From Planctomycetota bacterium (GTDB lineage Bacteria; Planctomycetota; Phycisphaerae; Sedimentisphaerales; Anaerobacaceae), in the NCBI GenBank assembly GCA_026386835.1, contig JAPLMV010000073.1:1-6108 (forward strand): DNA of 6,108 nt, written 5' to 3'. Both the position numbers and the translations under genes were made by a program. Below are positions 3,480-6,108 of the stretch, piece by piece; within the stretch, counting starts at the first letter, position 1, and the number at the start of each line of letters is the position of its first letter. Under the pieces are notes generated by a model. The model had not been told where the DNA came from and did not search any database. It saw only the letters and a program-made list of their open reading frames with translations.

Positions 3480-6108
3480 TTACCAGCAGATTTCAGCCTG
3501 GTCTGTGGGCTCACTTTCATTTTCCGCTTTATCTACAGCAGTTATTTTGTAATACCAGCCGCCGTTCATTTTATAGCCGTTAAAGTCCAGACTGTTATCG
3601 GTAAAACTTGTGGTGTCTTTGTGGACATAGGTCAGAAGTGTTGACATATCGGCGGCAAAGTCTTTTTTACCGCTTCTGTAAATTTTATACCAGAATACAT
3701 CGCCGCCGGCCGGCTGCCAACTGAGCGACTGATTTACTTTTTTTACATTCTTTGGTGCGGCTGGTGGTGTTGTATCGTCGATGCGATATGTGATAAAAGT
3801 CAAAGGCATCTGCGGAGCGGAGGCCGGAAAATACGAGATATTATTACCATCGGATGCTATTATGTAGTATTCTATTGCGGTATCAGAAATTTCTTCGGCT
3901 GGGATTCTGCCGGTAAAGACCGCCTTTGTTCGTCTGGTCATTTCTATTTTTTTCCAGTCTTTTTGAGCAAGGTTTCGGTAGAAGAGTTCTGCGCCGATGC
4001 ATTGCTGCGTTCTGCCGTCCAGAATCCGCGCCTTTATGTCAACGGGCTGTCCCTGTGGGCCGGATGTCGGAGGAGATATTACCACTATAAATGGCGACTG
4101 CTTATCATAATTTCCAGCTGCACACACGGCCGGTACAGAAGGCGGGCTTTCTTTCTGGTCGTTGTCGATTGCAGTTACGGTATAGCCGAATACGCCGTCA
4201 GCGGTGTCGCTAAATGTCGAGACATATTTTTTGAGCGGTTCTTTATTCAGCTTGGTTCCATCACGATATATGTTAAACGCGAGTACTGGATACTGTTCGT
4301 TTTGCCAGGTTATAACGGCACCGTTTATAGTTCCTTTTGCCTTGACGCAGGATGGGGCAGATACATTTTGCTGCTTTCGCAGGTTCTGTTCCTTTTCGAT
4401 ATACCTTAATTGAACAAAACGGTTTTGTATGCTCTGGACATTTCCCAAGGATGATATATCGATAACGCGGTGAGTGAAATTTTCAACCCAGTCGGCAAAT
4501 GCGCCTGGCATCTGCTGCCATTTTATGGTCGGGAAAATATGCTGAAGCTCGATAAAATTCTTTGCCGATGCTATTCGGCATCGCAGCAGTTCCAATCTTT
4601 GGCGTTGTGCCGGGTCTGGGCAGTCAGCTATATGTTTATCTATAATTGCCAGTTGGATATTTGCCTTTGGCAGGTCATTGACTTCCTGAGCAAGGAATCT
4701 CATATAAAGACTGTGTTTGCCTACGGTATTAGTAATGCGGGATTTAAAATCGCTCCAGTTTTGCCAGCCGCCTGTATTTTCTATTTTGCAAATGCCTATC
4801 AGCGGGCCGTTTAATTCATCAAGCCGAAGTTCAATATCTCCGCCTGATGTTTCGGATGAAGCACGGACACAGAAGACATTCGAACCTTCGCCGAAATCTA
4901 TATTGTCGTATTTTACCCAGTCGCTGTTTTCGATGTATCCGACACATTGGCCGCCTTCATTGCATGGCGCATTAATTATGCCCTGCTGCTGGGAATAGTT
5001 TGTCACCTGGACTGGCAACGGTTCTGCCAAGCCCTCGGAATATAATTTGAACCGGCTGATATTAAAAAGAAGACCTCGGGCAGGTCTTGTGGCGCCGGTG
5101 AATTCGGGTGTATAACTGCATTCGCCGGAATCATCTGCGTAGGGTTCATTCTGGTCGATAATTTTTGTAATATCATCGGCAGCGTCTGGGCCGTAGTTTT
5201 TAAGAGCATAATCATAATAAACGGCGCGAGAGGAGCTGTATTTGCCGGCATTATCCCAGGGGGCGTTTGCGATATACCACATCTTTGGGTCTATGGCGTC
5301 GGCTAATCTCCATGTGAGGCAGTAGAAGCCTTTCATGTTAGTTGTTCTTTGCTGATATGAAGTGATGGTGTTTGCAAGATGCATATTGTATGGATAGTAA
5401 TATTCAGAGCTTCTGAAATCCCTTTCGAGCCAGGGACAGCCCCAGTATTCTCTGTCACCGTAGAGTTGGCCGTTTTCAAAGGTGTCTGAGTAGGCAGATA
5501 TTGGCGAGCAGATTACATCGGCAGGCAGAGTATTTATTGAGTTTGGGTCCAGTCCCCAGCCTGCCACAGCAAGTTTTGTATTCGGCGAGCGGGCCTTTAT
5601 GCCGTTATAAAAGCCCATAAAGATATTTCGCCAATTTTGATAAAACTTCTGTGGGTTATTTCCTACGCCAGTTTCGGACTGGAAACAGATAAGATAATCG
5701 AGGTCGGGATAGTCGTTGACAATCTGGTCAACGCGGGCATTGATTATTTCCGGGTTATTTGCATCGGCATGATATTCGAGGGGTATCAGGTCTATATCGA
5801 GGCCGAGGCCTATTTTTACCCCCCTGCGATGGGCGTATTCGATGACCTTCTGGAACATTGAAGAGCCTTTTCGGAAGACCTGCTCATTAGAAAGATTTTC
5901 ATTGTGCAGGGTACAGTCGGCTCCAAAATCACAATCATCAAATAAATCTGCTGCACCAAAGAGGTATTTATTAACGTCCCAGCCCACACCGCCCCAGCTA
6001 TGTCCTGTTCGAGCCGTTGCCATCCAGACCCGCGACATAAAACCTTTATAGGAAAAATTATGGAACATTTCATTATGGTCGCATTGGCCGTTGTAATTAT
6101 GGATATGC
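3480..6108 (-). CDS. Multidomain presumed glycoside hydrolase with CBM6-like and fibronectin III modules (N terminus outside window)
   Basis: The reverse-strand frame is open to the window edge and ends at TAA (complement of 3480-3482), giving 875 visible codons; 13 of them precede the first visible ATG at 6068, so that Met is probably internal. Numbering from it: residues 1-310 look like a (beta/alpha)8 hydrolase, with strand-like segments GVKIGLGLDIDLIP (83-96), DYLICFQSETG (124-134), KLAVAGWGLDP (165-175) and GFYCLTWRLADAIDP (247-261). Glu132 is a candidate catalytic acid; Asp91, Asp93 and Asp257 are others. Residues ~340-460 resemble CBM6, 465-568 form a charged helical region, 570-648 and 765-858 are fibronectin III-like, and 655-758 is an Ig-like sandwich. 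The protein is probably exported and acts on a polysaccharide, but the signal peptide is off the window. No dockerin, sorting signal or membrane anchor is seen at the C terminus, which ends AEICW. I cannot name a CAZy family or substrate; the module order is clearer than the enzyme activity. Confidence 0.85.
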   Translation of the reverse strand, partial: HIHNYNGQCDHNEMFHNFSYKGFMSRVWMATARTGHSWGGVGWDVNKYLFGAADLFDDCDFGADCTLHNENLSNEQVFRKGSSMFQKVIEYAHRRGVKIGLGLDIDLIPLEYHADANNPEIINARVDQIVNDYPDLDYLICFQSETGVGNNPQKFYQNWRNIFMGFYNGIKARSPNTKLAVAGWGLDPNSINTLPADVICSPISAYSDTFENGQLYGDREYWGCPWLERDFRSSEYYYPYNMHLANTITSYQQRTTNMKGFYCLTWRLADAIDPKMWYIANAPWDNAGKYSSSRAVYYDYALKNYGPDAADDITKIIDQNEPYADDSGECSYTPEFTGATRPARGLLFNISRFKLYSEGLAEPLPVQVTNYSQQQGIINAPCNEGGQCVGYIENSDWVKYDNIDFGEGSNVFCVRASSETSGGDIELRLDELNGPLIGICKIENTGGWQNWSDFKSRITNTVGKHSLYMRFLAQEVNDLPKANIQLAIIDKHIADCPDPAQRQRLELLRCRIASAKNFIELQHIFPTIKWQQMPGAFADWVENFTHRVIDISSLGNVQSIQNRFVQLRYIEKEQNLRKQQNVSAPSCVKAKGTINGAVITWQNEQYPVLAFNIYRDGTKLNKEPLKKYVSTFSDTADGVFGYTVTAIDNDQKESPPSVPAVCAAGNYDKQSPFIVVISPPTSGPQGQPVDIKARILDGRTQQCIGAELFYRNLAQKDWKKIEMTRRTKAVFTGRIPAEEISDTAIEYYIIASDGNNISYFPASAPQMPLTFITYRIDDTTPPAAPKNVKKVNQSLSWQPAGGDVFWYKIYRSGKKDFAADMSTLLTYVHKDTTSFTDNSLDFNGYKMNGGWYYKITAVDKAENESEPTDQAEICW
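3495..3776 (-). other. Second fibronectin III-like module
   Basis: Residues 765-858 begin DTTPPAAPKNVKK and run through LSWQPA, WYKIYRSGK and a long connector to GGWYYKITAVDKAENES. This is a typical fibronectin III module following a TTPPAAP linker, and it closes the protein four residues before the stop. Confidence 0.78.
3795..4106 (-). other. Ig-like beta-sandwich module
   Basis: Residues 655-758 begin SPFIVVISPPTSGPQGQPV and contain alternating strand-like segments, ELFYRN, IEMTR, FTGRIPAEEI and IEYYIIASDGNN. The pattern (PxxGP-GQPV-I-A-I-D ... YY-I-ASDG) is that of small Ig-like modules in bacterial surface and secreted enzymes. No binding residues can be assigned. Confidence 0.55.
4125..4361 (-). 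other. First fibronectin III-like module
   Basis: Residues 570-648, from PSCVKAKGTINGAVITWQ through FNIYRDGTKL to FGYTVTAIDNDQKESPPS, have the fibronectin III layout: a Trp in strand B, a Tyr-containing NIYRDG in strand C and YTVTAID near the end. Such modules are common spacers in secreted bacterial polysaccharidases. Confidence 0.75.
4689..5051 (-). other. CBM6-like carbohydrate-binding module within the reverse-strand gene
   Basis: Residues ~340-460 (numbered from the Met at 6068) carry the CBM6 pattern: EGGQCVGYIENSDWVKYDNI, SGGDIELRLDE, then GPLIG and TGGWQNW, ending GKHSLYMRF. In CBM6 the aromatic of GYIxxxDWxxY and the Trp of GGWQNW form the sugar-binding face; here Tyr378, Trp384 and Trp435/Trp438 are present. 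The region that usually reads IEAExY at the module start reads VQVTNY (353-358). CBM6 modules bind xylan, cellulose, beta-glucans or agarose, so the ligand cannot be told from this. Confidence 0.8.

Noticed and set aside
3963..4409. 148-codon forward ORF opposite the glycan enzyme gene
   Set aside because: It overlaps the helical and fibronectin III coding region antisense; the Tyr/Arg/Cys-rich product has no domain pattern and no ribosome binding site was evident.
4470..4814. 114-codon forward ORF opposite the CBM6 and helical region
   Set aside because: It is a shadow of the reverse-strand gene; no motif or initiation signal supports it.
6066..6068. ATG at 6068 as the true start of the reverse-strand gene
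   Set aside because: The frame stays open upstream for 13 codons to the window edge (HIHNYNGQCDHNE), no ribosome binding site or signal peptide is seen, and the protein begins in mid-domain.

Overview
The window reads as bacterial chromosome of moderate G+C. It has two parts: a run of four forward-strand housekeeping genes (1-3406) and one large reverse-strand carbohydrate-active enzyme gene (3480 to the right edge). A secreted-type multidomain glycan enzyme beside core metabolism genes, with poorly defined Shine-Dalgarno sites for two of the four genes, would fit a polysaccharide-degrading Planctomycetota of the Phycisphaerae type. This placement is inference from overall protein flavour, not from a marker gene.

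Left part. The window opens inside gap (glyceraldehyde-3-phosphate dehydrogenase, last 154 codons). It is followed by complete pgk (phosphoglycerate kinase), rpe (ribulose-phosphate 3-epimerase) and accD (acetyl-CoA carboxylase carboxyltransferase beta subunit). All four lie on the plus strand with gaps of 83, 40 and about 60 bases and no convincing factor-independent terminator between them, so they may be one transcription unit. gap and pgk catalyse consecutive glycolytic steps that make 1,3-bisphosphoglycerate and then ATP. rpe links to the pentose phosphate pathway. accD commits acetyl-CoA to fatty acid synthesis. The gap-pgk spacer holds a strong stem-loop without a T-tract. rpe has no Shine-Dalgarno sequence and is preceded by a possible 7-codon mini-ORF. 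accD has two candidate starts just downstream of a -10-like hexamer.

Right part. A single reverse-strand reading frame of 875 visible codons enters from beyond the right edge and converges on accD. It encodes, in order, a TIM-barrel-like presumed glycoside hydrolase domain, a CBM6-like carbohydrate-binding module, a helical domain, and three beta-sandwich modules (fibronectin III, Ig-like, fibronectin III). I cannot assign its catalytic domain to a named CAZy family, which makes it the least explained item here. I found no RNA genes, mobile elements, CRISPR arrays or phage genes. I do not see a new multi-gene system; the rest is ordinary core metabolism.
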